A stretch of 64,000 nucleotides of DNA from Bipolaris cookei (taxonomy: Eukaryota; Ascomycota; Dothideomycetes; Pleosporales; Pleosporaceae), in contig NRSV01000058.1 of assembly GCA_002286855.1 (NCBI GenBank), positions 124,001 to 188,000 of the forward strand. Reading direction: 5' to 3'. Shown in pieces: positions 33,433 through 44,140 of this stretch. The notes beneath the pieces are model-generated. The model made no database searches. It was given only the letters and a program-made list of their open reading frames with translations, and was not told the origin of the DNA. Numbering within the stretch: position 1 is the first letter of the stretch; every line of letters starts with the position of its first letter. A program made the translations under genes and the position numbers.

Positions 33433-35655
33433 TCAAGACTGAGTCCCAACGCTCTTCTTGCGGCTGAAGATGGCACGAGTCCTGCTCTTGTCGCGAGTTT
33501 TCTTCTCAGAGTGGTCCTTGGTGGCAGAGCGGCCGGATCGGACTGAACGCGCGTCTGAGGTAGAGGAGCCATCGTCCATGTATTTGTCCTTGTAGATCCA
33601 GCTGTTGCCAACCATGCTGACACCCTTGGCCTCGGCCGCACGGTAGAATTTGGCAGCCATCTTCATGTTCTTTCTGCAGCCAACGCCTTCAGCGTAGCAG
33701 TAGCCTGCTTCGACAAGGGCATCTGCGTCGCCCCAGTTGCCGGCAATCTCGTAGCAGCGGAGAGCAAGCGACTTGTCCTGGGCACATCCCCAGCCGTTGC
33801 CGTAGCATTTGCCAAGCTCGTAGATGGCTACTGCATACTGGGCGCGGTGCTTCTTCTTCTTTAACTGATCAGTGGGTTGGCCGTTCTTGGTTTGATCTTC
33901 GTCGTCAGCGATTTCCAGGTGTCCAGAGTCGACGGCGCGTCGCAGCCACTGCAGTGCTTCGGCCTTGTTCTCGCGCATGCCCCAACCATGTCGGCAGGCC
34001 AGGCCATACCAGAACATGGCTTCGGGAAGACCAGCGCGGGCTGCAAGACGGAGATGGTAGGTGGATTTCAGGAGCTCTCCTGCTTCGTGAAGTTCGATGC
34101 CCATATCGCAATGTTGTTGGGGAGTTAAGTCACTAGTAGAGCCGGCAGTTCGAGGGCGGATTGTGCTGTTGCTAGATGTAAGAGAGGGCGCGCCGTGGTT
34201 AAAAGAACGCGGCGGCGACTCAGGTGAGGGCGGACGGGCCTGAGCCTGGTTGGATTGCTTGGGCTGATCCCACTTAATCTGGCTGTTGAGGAAGTCCTCA
34301 ACGCCGACAGACCGACGATCGACAAGCCTGCCGCGAGGAAGGTTGAACTTGGTATAAGTGTACGATGGTGCCGGATTGTTAGTGAAATCGCCCGATCGTC
34401 GAAAGTCCTCGCTAGCCATGCTCACGGGTGTATGGACGGTCTCGTTAGCGTAGTTTGCAAGGGGTGCATCGTTCGAATCTTGTTGGCGGAGTTGATTGTC
34501 AAAAGAGGGTCTCATGTACGCACTGTCGTCCGACGCCTGGCGCGACGGTCCGTCGGTGGACCTGACATCCAGCGATGGACGTGAGCCTCCACGACTCATG
34601 GGTCTTGAGAAGTTGTAGGCTGGGCGCGGAAGGTTTGCGCTGGCGACAGAATAGTCAGATGCTGCCGAGGGCGATCGAGACATGTCGTGTGCCACAGCAG
34701 GAGCGACGGGGGAATGGGCTCTAGACACACTGGAGCTGGGAGACAGGTTACGGTTCTGGTGCAGAGAGTCGTATGATCCGCTCAATGACATGTCTTCGAC
34801 CTCATCGTAGCAGTCACCCTGTACAGACCTGACGCTGGGTGACAGGTGTGGGGAGCGATTGGAGCGCAAAGAGCTGGACGAACGGGGTGGGTGCAGATTG
34901 GATCGGGTGTGCGGCGACTGGTGCTGCGAGTCGCCGGATGGCTTCCTTTGCGGGCTCAGGAACATCTGCGAGGTTGGAGCTGGGACATTAGGAGTGACGG
35001 GCGTGGCTTCGCGGAGTCCAAACTGAGGCTCGACAGATTCGGGGGAGCGGGACCTGGGAAGATCAAAGTAGCCGCAGGGTGGAGTGGCAGGACTGGCCTC
35101 TGCGATGGTGGCCATGGGGCTCTGCAGAGGACCAACGGCATACTGGGGCTCTAGCTCGTCGTTGCCGAACTGAGGGTAGTACGACTTGTGTCTCTCCATG
35201 ACTTCCTGGCGTGGAGACGGCTCGGGCCGTGGGGACTTGAATGGACCTGCATCTTCGTTGGGCGAGTTGACGGTCGAGTTTGAGAGAGAGGAAAAGTATC
35301 CAGGGCGGTTGCCAAACTCGTTCTGGATGGTGAGGGGTGCCAATCGGCTAAGGCGACGGCCAGTCTTGTCCTGCTGCTCGAAGCGCTTTGCGAGCAGTCT
35401 GCCCTGGAGGGCGAGGGCGTCGAGGGGAGAGAGAGCGGGGGGCGCTTCACCAGTGCGTGGGCTGGGTAGGTCAGATATGAGCGACAGATTGCTCATGCTG
35501 GCGCTGGCGCTGGCGATATTGCCGAAGCCAGAGCTGCTGTTGTTGGTGTTTGAGTAGAAGTCGGCGTTGTTGGAGGTGGAGGTGGAGGTGCTGGAAGGGT
35601 CAAACGACTGGGAGCGGAGGTTGAGGCCGCCCGGGCGCTGCTGCCGGTTTGCCAT
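33433..35655 (-). CDS. Sel1-repeat protein, Nif1-like
   Basis: A single exon encodes 740 residues from ATG 35655. The first ~510 residues are Ser/Pro/Asn-rich and disordered. The C-terminal part has Sel1 (TPR-like) repeats: EAMFWYGLACRHGWGMRENK, then AIYELGKCYGNGWGCAQD, then ALVEAGYCYAEGVGCRKN. These are followed by the conserved GNSWIYKDKYM and a basic tail. In Schizosaccharomyces pombe the Sel1 protein Nif1 inhibits the Nim1/Cdr1 kinase and so delays mitosis, and the closing motif fits that group. Related Sel1 proteins (Skt5/Chs4) activate chitin synthase, but those usually end in a prenylation box, which is absent here. Confidence is high for the domain and moderate for the Nif1 assignment. 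Confidence 0.8.
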   Translation of the reverse strand: MANRQQRPGGLNLRSQSFDPSSTSTSTSNNADFYSNTNNSSSGFGNIASASASMSNLSLISDLPSPRTGEAPPALSPLDALALQGRLLAKRFEQQDKTGRRLSRLAPLTIQNEFGNRPGYFSSLSNSTVNSPNEDAGPFKSPRPEPSPRQEVMERHKSYYPQFGNDELEPQYAVGPLQSPMATIAEASPATPPCGYFDLPRSRSPESVEPQFGLREATPVTPNVPAPTSQMFLSPQRKPSGDSQHQSPHTRSNLHPPRSSSSLRSNRSPHLSPSVRSVQGDCYDEVEDMSLSGSYDSLHQNRNLSPSSSVSRAHSPVAPAVAHDMSRSPSAASDYSVASANLPRPAYNFSRPMSRGGSRPSLDVRSTDGPSRQASDDSAYMRPSFDNQLRQQDSNDAPLANYANETVHTPVSMASEDFRRSGDFTNNPAPSYTYTKFNLPRGRLVDRRSVGVEDFLNSQIKWDQPKQSNQAQARPPSPESPPRSFNHGAPSLTSSNSTIRPRTAGSTSDLTPQQHCDMGIELHEAGELLKSTYHLRLAARAGLPEAMFWYGLACRHGWGMRENKAEALQWLRRAVDSGHLEIADDEDQTKNGQPTDQLKKKKHRAQYAVAIYELGKCYGNGWGCAQDKSLALRCYEIAGNWGDADALVEAGYCYAEGVGCRKNMKMAAKFYRAAEAKGVSMVGNSWIYKDKYMDDGSSTSDARSVRSGRSATKDHSEKKTRDKSRTRAIFSRKKSVGTQS

Positions 35656-37108
35656 GGTATGTGAAGGCGGGAAGGAGTAAGCAGTGAGCAAAGGGCAGGC
35701 AATTCAGCAGGGGTGGTGCATGGAATCGGCAGCAAAGGGCTGATGAAGCCGGGCTGTCATGCGCGCCGCCTCTAACCGGGCAAATCTAATAGGTACTACT
35801 CTAGCACGCTGGCGATGGCGATGGCGATGGCGGCGGCTGTGCCTGCAGGGGAGGAGGAACAGAGGGATGTGACGCGATCATGGACGGGCAGGACAAGAGG
35901 GTGAGGCGGGAGCAGCGCGAAGGAGCGGATACGACGGCGACAGGCGTCGAGAAAGACCGGGCGGGAGGCGAGGGTGGTCTGGAGAGTTGGGGCGAGGGTG
36001 GGTATTGTAGTGTAGTGTATCTGGCAGTTGTTGCAGGGCAATAATAGCCAAACCTACACCTCCTGAAACCCGCGGTGGAGCCCAGTGCGAGAGTGGGAGC
36101 CAAAGCCGTCACCAATTGGGCGCGCTACTACGAGTCGGCCCTGCATCGACAACGGTGTGGTCTCTGCGCCACCGCCGCCCCAGTCGCCGTGAAGCGTGAC
36201 ACGACGCCACCACCGCCTTCCCTATTGTTGCATGACCACGGCAATGTACTTGGGGTCTATACGACATCATCGTCATCATGCTATTTGCATCTCATACCGT
36301 CCCATCTACCATCATTAACTACTTACACTACGACCGCCACAACCACCACAACCACCACAACCACCATCACCATCAGGCCCCATGCCATAGTCTCACTCAT
36401 TGCCAAACCCCCACCACCACACCTGCGACACAACACCCACGGCTCCGACTGCCTCGTTTCACTAGCACCACGCGTAGTCGCCCTCATCGGCTCGCGGCCG
36501 CTTTGGGTCAGGGCCGCCAATAATCATTAGTACTGCGAAAATGCCGTCGCCGCACACGCCTTGCCGCTGCTCATTTGCTCCCGCGCACCCGAGGGCCATG
36601 CCACGGTCCAGAACTTTTTTTGCTCATTTAAATTGCTGCCCATCCTGCGAACCACTGTTCTTGCAACGCCCGATGTCGAGAGCTGAGATTTCTAGACAAT
36701 AGCCCGTCTAAACTATACACAAGGGGCTCGGCTGCCACTGCTCGCTACTAACCCACCACCTGCTCACTTGCACTTGAGCCCTGCAGGGGCGCCGCTAGCC
36801 CATCACCGCCGCCAAGCCCATCCCCTTCTCCAACCCGGGTTTCATCTCGCTGCTCCTCCAATGCTAAGGGAAACTCAATCCATTGCTCCATCCGCCATTA
36901 CCTAACACCGCGCACACATGCTGAAAAAAATAACAAAACACATGTGCGCTGCAATTTTACTGTCCACACCGGTGCCATGGCGCCCTGTAGCTCCCGCAAG
37001 CACAGTCCGGCTATGACGTGGATAGTCATCAAACTGCCCTCCACACGCCATCTGCCATGCACCTGCACCTGCATCCTGTCACCCCAGACTGTTCGTATGC
37101 CGTTCCGC
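35656..37108. other. Long promoter/5' region of the Sel1-repeat gene
   Basis: Between two minus-strand genes. It contains a GCGATGGCGATG-type run near 35811-35840 and an (ACAACCACC)n-like tract near 36335-36370. No gene supported. Confidence 0.5.
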
Positions 37109-38550
37109 CTAGGCGACCGCATCGACCTTCTCCCAGCACTGTAGTTGCACACTGTCCTCTAGCCTCGGCTTGGATGCAGTGTCGAGAGCCACGCGCTTCA
37201 AACCCATCATCCACCCTATGAGCCCACGAGGCACCCAATTGCCCACCAGATCATACGTGACACTTCCACGCCCAACACGCCATACTTTTTGCGGCCGCCG
37301 CTGTGTGAGTGCATCGAACACACCATTGTGTAGCTCCCGAACTGAGCTGCCGCTTTGGTTGAGCAGGCCCCGGCTCTTCGCGACGCGTGCTTGGGCCTCG
37401 AAATTGCTTGCGTATAACGCTCTCGTCGTTGCTGGCCAAGCATATGGGCTGCCGATCGACCGCGACTGCACATGATGTTTGGGGCCCACGTTTGTCAGAT
37501 CAAATGTTCCGAGATGAAATTGCAACACCTCAATGCCAAGGGTACCCAGCTCGCCTCTGAGCGACGCCAGGAACCCTTCAAGTGCGCTGACAATCGTCGT
37601 CTCCGCGCTATGGAACGGCGGCCGCAATGACGCAATGATGCTCGGGGTGAGCATAAGGACGCGCGACTTGAACTCGCACACTGTCGGCAGCAACGCTTGC
37701 GTCACTGCAATCGTGTTGAGCACTTTGGCGTTGAGCGCGTCCGACCAGAGCTCAGGGCTGACCGTCTCTACAGGGCCAATAGGGTAAATCAGGTCAGGAA
37801 CCAGAACAACGCCGCAAAGATTAAGGTTATGCGGGGTTGCCCCGGAAAAGGCGACATGTGGTTTGGTGAGAAGCTCATTGAAACGCCTCATGGCCTCTTG
37901 CGTGCCCATTGTATCGACTACGTCCAAGTGCAGCGGCCGCACGTCAGCCCTTGACTCACCTAGAACTTGTTGCTCCTCGTCCATATTGGAGCATACGATG
38001 TATACAATGAAGCCGCGTCGCTCAAGATCGAGCGACAGCGATCGTACAATGGGCGAATTTGGCGGCCCGGCGAGAACTGTGCCTGTCAGCTCCATCCTCC
38101 AACTAGGCTCGACTGTGTCGCATACTCACCGACAACTTCCATCCTCGCCCCATTGCCCGCTCGTCTCGCTCTGCGCTTACGGTTGTACCGCTTCTGCTCT
38201 TGCCATACCAAAAACCCCCCAGTCGCACAGAATGCAACAATGGCGGCCGTCAAAGCGCGGTGCCTGAGGACCCAGTCCTGGAGGCGATGTAGGTAGGCGC
38301 CAGCAATGGGATGCGGCGGTGGGGGCGGTGGCCGCGGTCGCGCGCGCTCCGGAAGCCATGTCTCGGGGAGGCTCTTTTTAATATAGCCAGCTACATGTGC
38401 AAAATGCGCATCTGTTGCGTCCCATATTGATCCCGTGAAGTTGCGAACGTCTCTAGAGTACTCAGCCAGCTTTGTATACGTCAGCTAGGAGCAGATGGAG
38501 AATCCTGTCCCACTCACCACACCGAGGACTTGCTGGTCGTTGTTCGACAT
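37109..38550 (-). CDS. DUF1776 protein, SDR-like with a membrane segment
   Basis: Exons 38550-38518, 38469-38130 and 38076-37109 (introns 48 and 53 bp, each with a CTGAC branch) give 446 residues. The N-terminal part has a proline run (ARPRPPPPPP), a transmembrane segment (ALTAAIVAFCATGGFLVW) and a basic stop-transfer sequence. The rest is the fungal DUF1776 fold, a divergent short-chain dehydrogenase. It has a Rossmann-like start (VVLAGPPNSPIVRSLSLDLE, RRGFIVYIVC), the LHLDVVDT segment and LNTIAVTQALLP. The classical SDR YxxxK pair is not evident, so activity is uncertain. The first exon codes only MSNNDQQVLGV. An earlier TAG acceptor would give a 33-bp intron, which is too short; the AAG after the CTGAC branch was chosen. 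Confidence 0.82.
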
Positions 38551-39133
38551 GCTTTCGCAGGTTTCAGAACGTGCGCAAGTTCAAAAACAAACTTGTTCCA
38601 ACAGGCGATGCTTCAAACTTTTCCGAGGTCGCCTTCAGAGGTCGTCGCAAGCACGCAAGTGCACTACGTCAAGTCGGCCAATGACTCGCGCGACCATCCT
38701 GGACACGGTCGCACGTGAGGGCCAGTGGCTTTTGCGCCACCGTCCTCTCTCGTGGACACGGTCCCTTTTATAGGCCTGCAGCTGCAGGCCTTATCTGCAC
38801 TCGCTCGTGCTTCACATTCGCTTAGACAATAATAGGCTGTAAATAGCCGTGCCTGGTGGCATAGAGTGACTCCGTCCGGCGCTATCGTCGTCGTCAACCA
38901 TCAAGAACAACGTGTGAACTGCTTACGTGGCTGTCGGTATCGTCAAGCCCTTTCCTAACGATCTTGGCTTTTTTAAATTCATCTGCATCTTCGCCCCTCC
39001 AGGGGCTGCTTGCATCTACTTGATCAAGATTGCCTGCCAGCAAAACGAGACAGAGGACCCTGCACTGCATCCAAGGACGACCCATCAATAACTCAAAGTG
39101 CACGGTCTTGACTTGTAGGAACACCGCCACACC
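38551..39133. promoter_or_regulatory. Divergent promoter region, DUF1776 / WSS1
   Basis: 583 bp between two genes transcribed away from each other. Both promoters must lie here. No other gene seen. Confidence 0.5.
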
Positions 39134-40628
39134 ATGAGGGAAATTGATGCGCATTTCGATGCCTATGAGCACCTGAAACACCTTCCACGAGATGGCGAGG
39201 CGCTGCATACGCTTCGTAAGGCTGCGTCGATGGTCAAGCCCATGATGAGGAAACGAGGCTGGAAGGTTGGAATACTTGCTGAGTTCCTTCCTGACGAGCC
39301 TCAGCTGCTAGGTAGGAGGGCGGAAGCCGCCCCGAGATACTCGACTGACTAGCTCCCAGGCCTGAACATCAACCGCACAGAGAGGATCTTGATCCGGCTG
39401 AGATATCACTATGATTCCAGGCAGTTCCTGTCCCTGGAGCAAGTCACAGATACGTTACTGCATGAACTCTGCCATATAGTCATTGGCCCTCACAATGTCG
39501 ACTTCAACAATCTCTGGAACGAACTTCGGGAGGAGCACCAGTCTCTTCTTATGAAGGGTTACACTGGTGAGGGATTCCTGTCGCAAGGCCAAAAACTCGG
39601 CGGTAGGCGCATACCGCTCGACGAGATGCGCCGCCAGGCTCGGGTCGCTGCTGAGAAGCGACGAACGTCGACCGACGCCAACGCAGGAGGGCATCGCTTG
39701 GGCGGTTCGCAACCTAAAGCACGCGGTGTTGATATGCGTAAAGTCATCGCAGACGCGGCCTCACGCAGAAACAGCATCACTGAAGGTTGTGCAAGCGGAA
39801 GCTCAGAGACTCAGCGGCTAGTCAACCAGGTCAATCAGCAAGAGCAGGACAGGTTTCGCACCACAGCTGAGCAAGATGATGCCAACGATTGGGCGATTGC
39901 CCAAGCCTTGCAAGATCTCATGTACGACGAGGAAATGCAGAGATTAGGCGCCCCAACTGGAAACGGTGGGCTAAGTTGGGATCCTCAAAACGGACTGCAG
40001 TTCGACAGTGCACCACCTTCCCTTAGTACCTCGCCAGCTCCACCAACTCAATCTCACCCTACACGTAGCACGACCTATCCTCTTCCAGGCCGATCTCTGC
40101 CGCGATCAACCACGCAAACGTCATCAAAAGCACTAACACGTACTCCTTCAACATCCGCAAAAACACCCTCGCGCCTTATCTCGTACGACGAAGAGCAACG
40201 ACGGAACAAGCGTCTTCCCCCCATACCACCGCGGCCATCTCCACCACAGCAGCCTGTCACGTTCCCCACTGACCCGAATAAGTGGGCGTGTCCGCAATGC
40301 ACGCTACACAATCCACTCGACTACCTTGCCTGTGGTGCCTGTGGCCTCGAACAGCCACCACAGCCCATACCAGAACATAGACGCTTCGCATCGTCATATA
40401 CAGTACCTACTCTACCCAAACCACCGCCACAGTCTGGACTGCGAGGGCAGGGTGCCACACCGTTTGAACCTGCAAGAGGTAGGATAGGCTGGAATTGTCT
40501 CGAGTGCGGAACTTTCATGGTGAGGTTATTTCTAGAATACAGTTTGTGTGAATTATGTTGCTGACTGATTACAGGAAAATCAATGGTGGACTTGTTCGCT
40601 TTGCGGGACGATGAAGTCGGACTCGTAG
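39134..40628 (+). CDS. WSS1: DNA-protein crosslink metalloprotease Wss1 (WLM domain)
   Basis: Exons 39134-39311, 39360-40519 and 40575-40628 (introns 48 and 55 bp) give 463 residues. The WLM domain occupies about residues 1-150 and has the zinc-protease motif HELCHIVIGPH (His94, Glu95, His98, with His104 as the third ligand). A disordered middle follows, then two RanBP2-type zinc fingers (KWACPQCTLHNPLDYLACGA and WNCLECGTFMENQWWTCSLC); the second is completed by the last small exon. Wss1 cleaves proteins covalently trapped on DNA and works with Cdc48 and SUMO. The segment ISYDEEQRRNKRLPPIPPRP may be where the Cdc48-binding motifs lie, but I see no perfect SHP or VIM. Start and length fit the family. 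Confidence 0.93.
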
Positions 40629-41151
40629 GGCATAAACAAAAGCGTTGTAACGTTTACGCGAGGGGGCTTATGCAATATGGATACAAGTGTCTGGCATAAG
40701 ACACCAATATCGTTTGACTGCGTGTTGGTGTACCCTGATAAATGACACATATGTCAAATATTGTGCGGCTGTCTGCACTTGGTCTATGGACAATTCGTTA
40801 GGGATCCATGATATGTGGCCTGGGGACAATGTTTGTTTATGATTGAACGCTGAATACGTTGTTTGGAGCGTGTTTATAGGAGCCACGGATACGTGAATAT
40901 GACACATTTGTGAATAGACAAGCACCAATTCTTTTTGTAGGTAGTCTCAACCTTGGAAAGGTATTTGATAACTCGACACGAATGAAAGAAATATTCATGG
41001 ACGTTCCTTCCTCATGAATACTCGGTCATCACTGCCAAGCAGCCTTCACTTGAATTGAGCTCACCCTGGACATTTCAGTAACACCAAAAAATTTCACCCC
41101 GTTCAGCGGCAAACGAACACCCCACAAAAAAGCTCGAAACAACTCTTCATA
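40629..41151. other. Intergenic spacer
   Basis: 3' flank of WSS1 and promoter of the DUF7918 gene. No gene seen. Confidence 0.5.
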
Positions 41152-43960
41152 ATGCCGTCGCTGAAGGACCTCAATTGCAGCATTGAACTATCACAAACCC
41201 AACTCGCATTACCAGAATACGGAACTGTCTACGGCGACGGCTTCGTAGAGACATTCGTGCCTGTACCTAAACAGCCGCAATCCTTCTCTATTCACCTCAT
41301 ATCCAACACATACATTGCGTCGGGCATCGCCATCTTTGTCTACGTGGATGGCGTCTATCAGTGCAATCGCAACAGGCAAGACATCAAGCCCCGGAAACCG
41401 TCAGACAGTCGCTCTTTGGTGGACTTTAGGGTGCGTCAAAAAGAGGAGAGACAGAAGGATGGGTCTATGATTGCGCGCGAATGGACTTTTGATAATTTGG
41501 ATATTGGTGAGTTGCGATATGGTGTGCTTCTGTGACAGTGACTGACTAGTAGTAGCGTCTGCGGATGATGCGTCGAACCTCCACTCACCGGCCACTCTTG
41601 ACAGCATAGGACGTATCGAACTTGTAGTGTTGCGATGTGCTGGTAGTCGGGACACGAAGTCTGCTTCGGCGATTAATTTGGACGGCGCTGGTGACTGGCC
41701 TAATCATCGCTTCAGCTTAGGTGACTCACCAAGCTCCCACAGCCGATCCATGTACGATGACCGCGGACCGTTTTTTAGTAGTTCCCACAATGGTTCTGGT
41801 CCACCAGCGCTTTGGTCATCATATCGCGCGCCATATGCCGAAACACTGCAGAGCCACGAGAGCTCCGAGACACAGATTCAACATAACACTCTCCCCGTAC
41901 GGGACAAATCTTCTAGAGTATCTATCACACGTCACTCAAAGTCTGGCTCTCGGTATTCGGAAGCGATCAGCCCGCGCACACGACGCTTAGAAAGCCTTTC
42001 CTCTTCGGGCTTCCAATATGGCAGTGGACCTATTCCACCCGATAGAAAGGTTGCTCATCGCGATAATCATAGGGTTAAAACTCCGGAAACAAGTGGTGTC
42101 GATCCTGCGTGGCTGAAAAAAGTATTGAAGACAGCAGTCAAACAGGGTGTAGAGGAGTTACGACGTGTAGAAGCCCAGTCTGCACGACATGACAGAGATT
42201 CAGACCACACATCACAGAAAGCATACAAGACAAGCCAGGCTCCTGATGCATGGCCAGAATCTCCACTCACTGCGCCTGTGCGGGTATCTCATTCCTTCAA
42301 GGCATCACCATCCAAATATAATCAGCGCAGTGACCGTGGATCAGATTGGAACCAGTCACAAGATGGGTGCGGTCAGCTTGAGACGAAGAGCAAAACGGGA
42401 GCCCAGGCAAATCAGAGCGAAGAGCATTTTTGGGATACAGAAACCTCCGGGTATGTCAATGAGTGGCGTTCCTACGAAGAAACGTCGTCAGATTCTTGGG
42501 ATACTGATAAAACTTGGGAGACGGATAGAAGAAGGGAGTGGAAGGATTCGAGTCAGTTGAAGATACCACTTACTACAACTGCAGCTCCTCACTCTAATGC
42601 TCAGATTATTTCTCGAGCATCCTCGTATATATATCCTCGACGGAGACCCACACATACATCGAGAAAGCATCAATCACGTTCTAAGTCACGATCTAGACTA
42701 CGCAAGAGAGACAATGAAATTTCTTTGGAAGACACAAGATGGGCAGGGAGTGCTTCACCTTCGTACTCTATCAGTTCATCCAGCAGCTCAGACAACACGA
42801 TACAGTCGTCGTATTCTCAAAACCATACACAGACTCCGCGAAAGAAACCAAAGAGTCGTGTCCGTTCCTCGAAGTCTATGCAGTCTTATCATGACCGAAC
42901 TTCTGAATATCCGCTGTGTGCGGAAACGTTGAAACGCATGGAGTCTGAACAGATATCTGCTCCTTCTGCAATCATGCGAGCGATACCAGATGTCCAAAGT
43001 CACCCAGATATCGCGCTCCGAACGCATACACAGTCAAGAAGACCAAGCGGACATACTAATGCGGGTGCTTCTGCATCAGGAGTTCCAGCTTGGGCTGCTG
43101 CCATACACAATACCAGTAACTTATTTCCAGCTCCATATGCACCATCTGCGAAGGAATATGCATGGCACATTATTGGTGCCGGCGAAAAGGATCGTCATTC
43201 CACAGCTTCATCTACTTGGGGCAGCAACAGGGTGCATTCCTCGGCCATTGCCACGTCTCAAGATTCCACCTGGAAAACTGGAAAGCCCAAGAGTCATGAT
43301 AAGAACGCTTGTTACTCAACTTCTCATGATGAAGATGGAGATATTAAATGGACTACTCCGCCCACTGATCGTAAGAACCTAGAACCTACAGGATGGCAGG
43401 ATGTTATCAAGCCGACCCCGCCATTCGATACAAAGAAAGCGAAATCCAAGAAAAAGGACTCATCAGCCCTTCAAGAGCTAAAGGGCGTCCTTGAAATGAG
43501 TTTGGGCGAAGAACAGAAAAACGACGGGATGAAGGGGAACAATGAGTCCCGACCTGTTATTCAAGAAGAGAAAAATAAGAAGAACAAAACAAACAAGCAA
43601 TCTGGCCATACCACTACTCCCCGTCGCCACAAAAGTTCAAAGTCTCCTACCATGTCGCGAGTCCAGCCTCCGAAATCCCACTGGTATTTTCCTCCGCTAT
43701 CGCCACCTGCATCCCTCTTGTCTTCTCCTTCGTCGCCATCGGCCATCACAGCCGCCACAGCCTGTAAAAAGGGAACCAAGCACGTCGTCCGAACCAGCGC
43801 ACCCATTTCCTACGGCCACGCGATAGCGAGACCAGAGTATGTGGATAGCCTGGAGAAACCGTATGCAGTGTTTCGATTCAAATACCGGAGTTTGAGTGCT
43901 TTGAAGAAGTTGGGGGTATTAGGGGATGATCTGGAAGAAGGAAAGAAGGATTGGCAGTGA
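41152..43960 (+). CDS. DUF7918-type N-terminal domain with long disordered tail
   Basis: Exons 41152-41506 and 41556-43960 give about 919 residues. The N-terminal ~150 residues (MPSLKDLNCSIELSQTQ, YGDGFVETFVPVP, GIAIFVYVDGVYQCNRNRQ) match a fungal beta-rich domain of unknown function that I know as DUF7918. The rest is Ser/Arg/His/Lys-rich and disordered, with one helical block near VDPAWLKKVLKTAVKQGVEE and a conserved-looking C-terminal end (YGHAIARPEYVDSLEKPYAV, FRFKYRSLSALKKLGVLG). The 3' splice site reads TAGTAGTAG, so acceptors at 41549, 41552 and 41555 all stay in frame and would add zero to two Val residues. Function unknown; RS-like stretches hint at a nuclear protein. Confidence 0.75.
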
Positions 43961-44140
43961 AGGGTAAGGAATGGAAAGTAAGTAGAGAAATGGCAAAAGA
44001 TTGATTCACATAAACCCATGTACATTAAAAAAAAGGCACAACAAGTCGATTAAATAAAAAGCAAGTCATGAAGTTCACATAGCCTCCTCCCTCAAAAAGT
44101 ACATTTCACTCTACAAACTCCATTCCCCTTCCTCCAGCCC

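Noticed and set aside
38485..38517. A 33-bp first intron in the DUF1776 gene ending at TAG
   Set aside because: It is shorter than any other intron here. The AAG 15 bases further on follows a CTGAC branch point and gives a 48-bp intron in the same phase.
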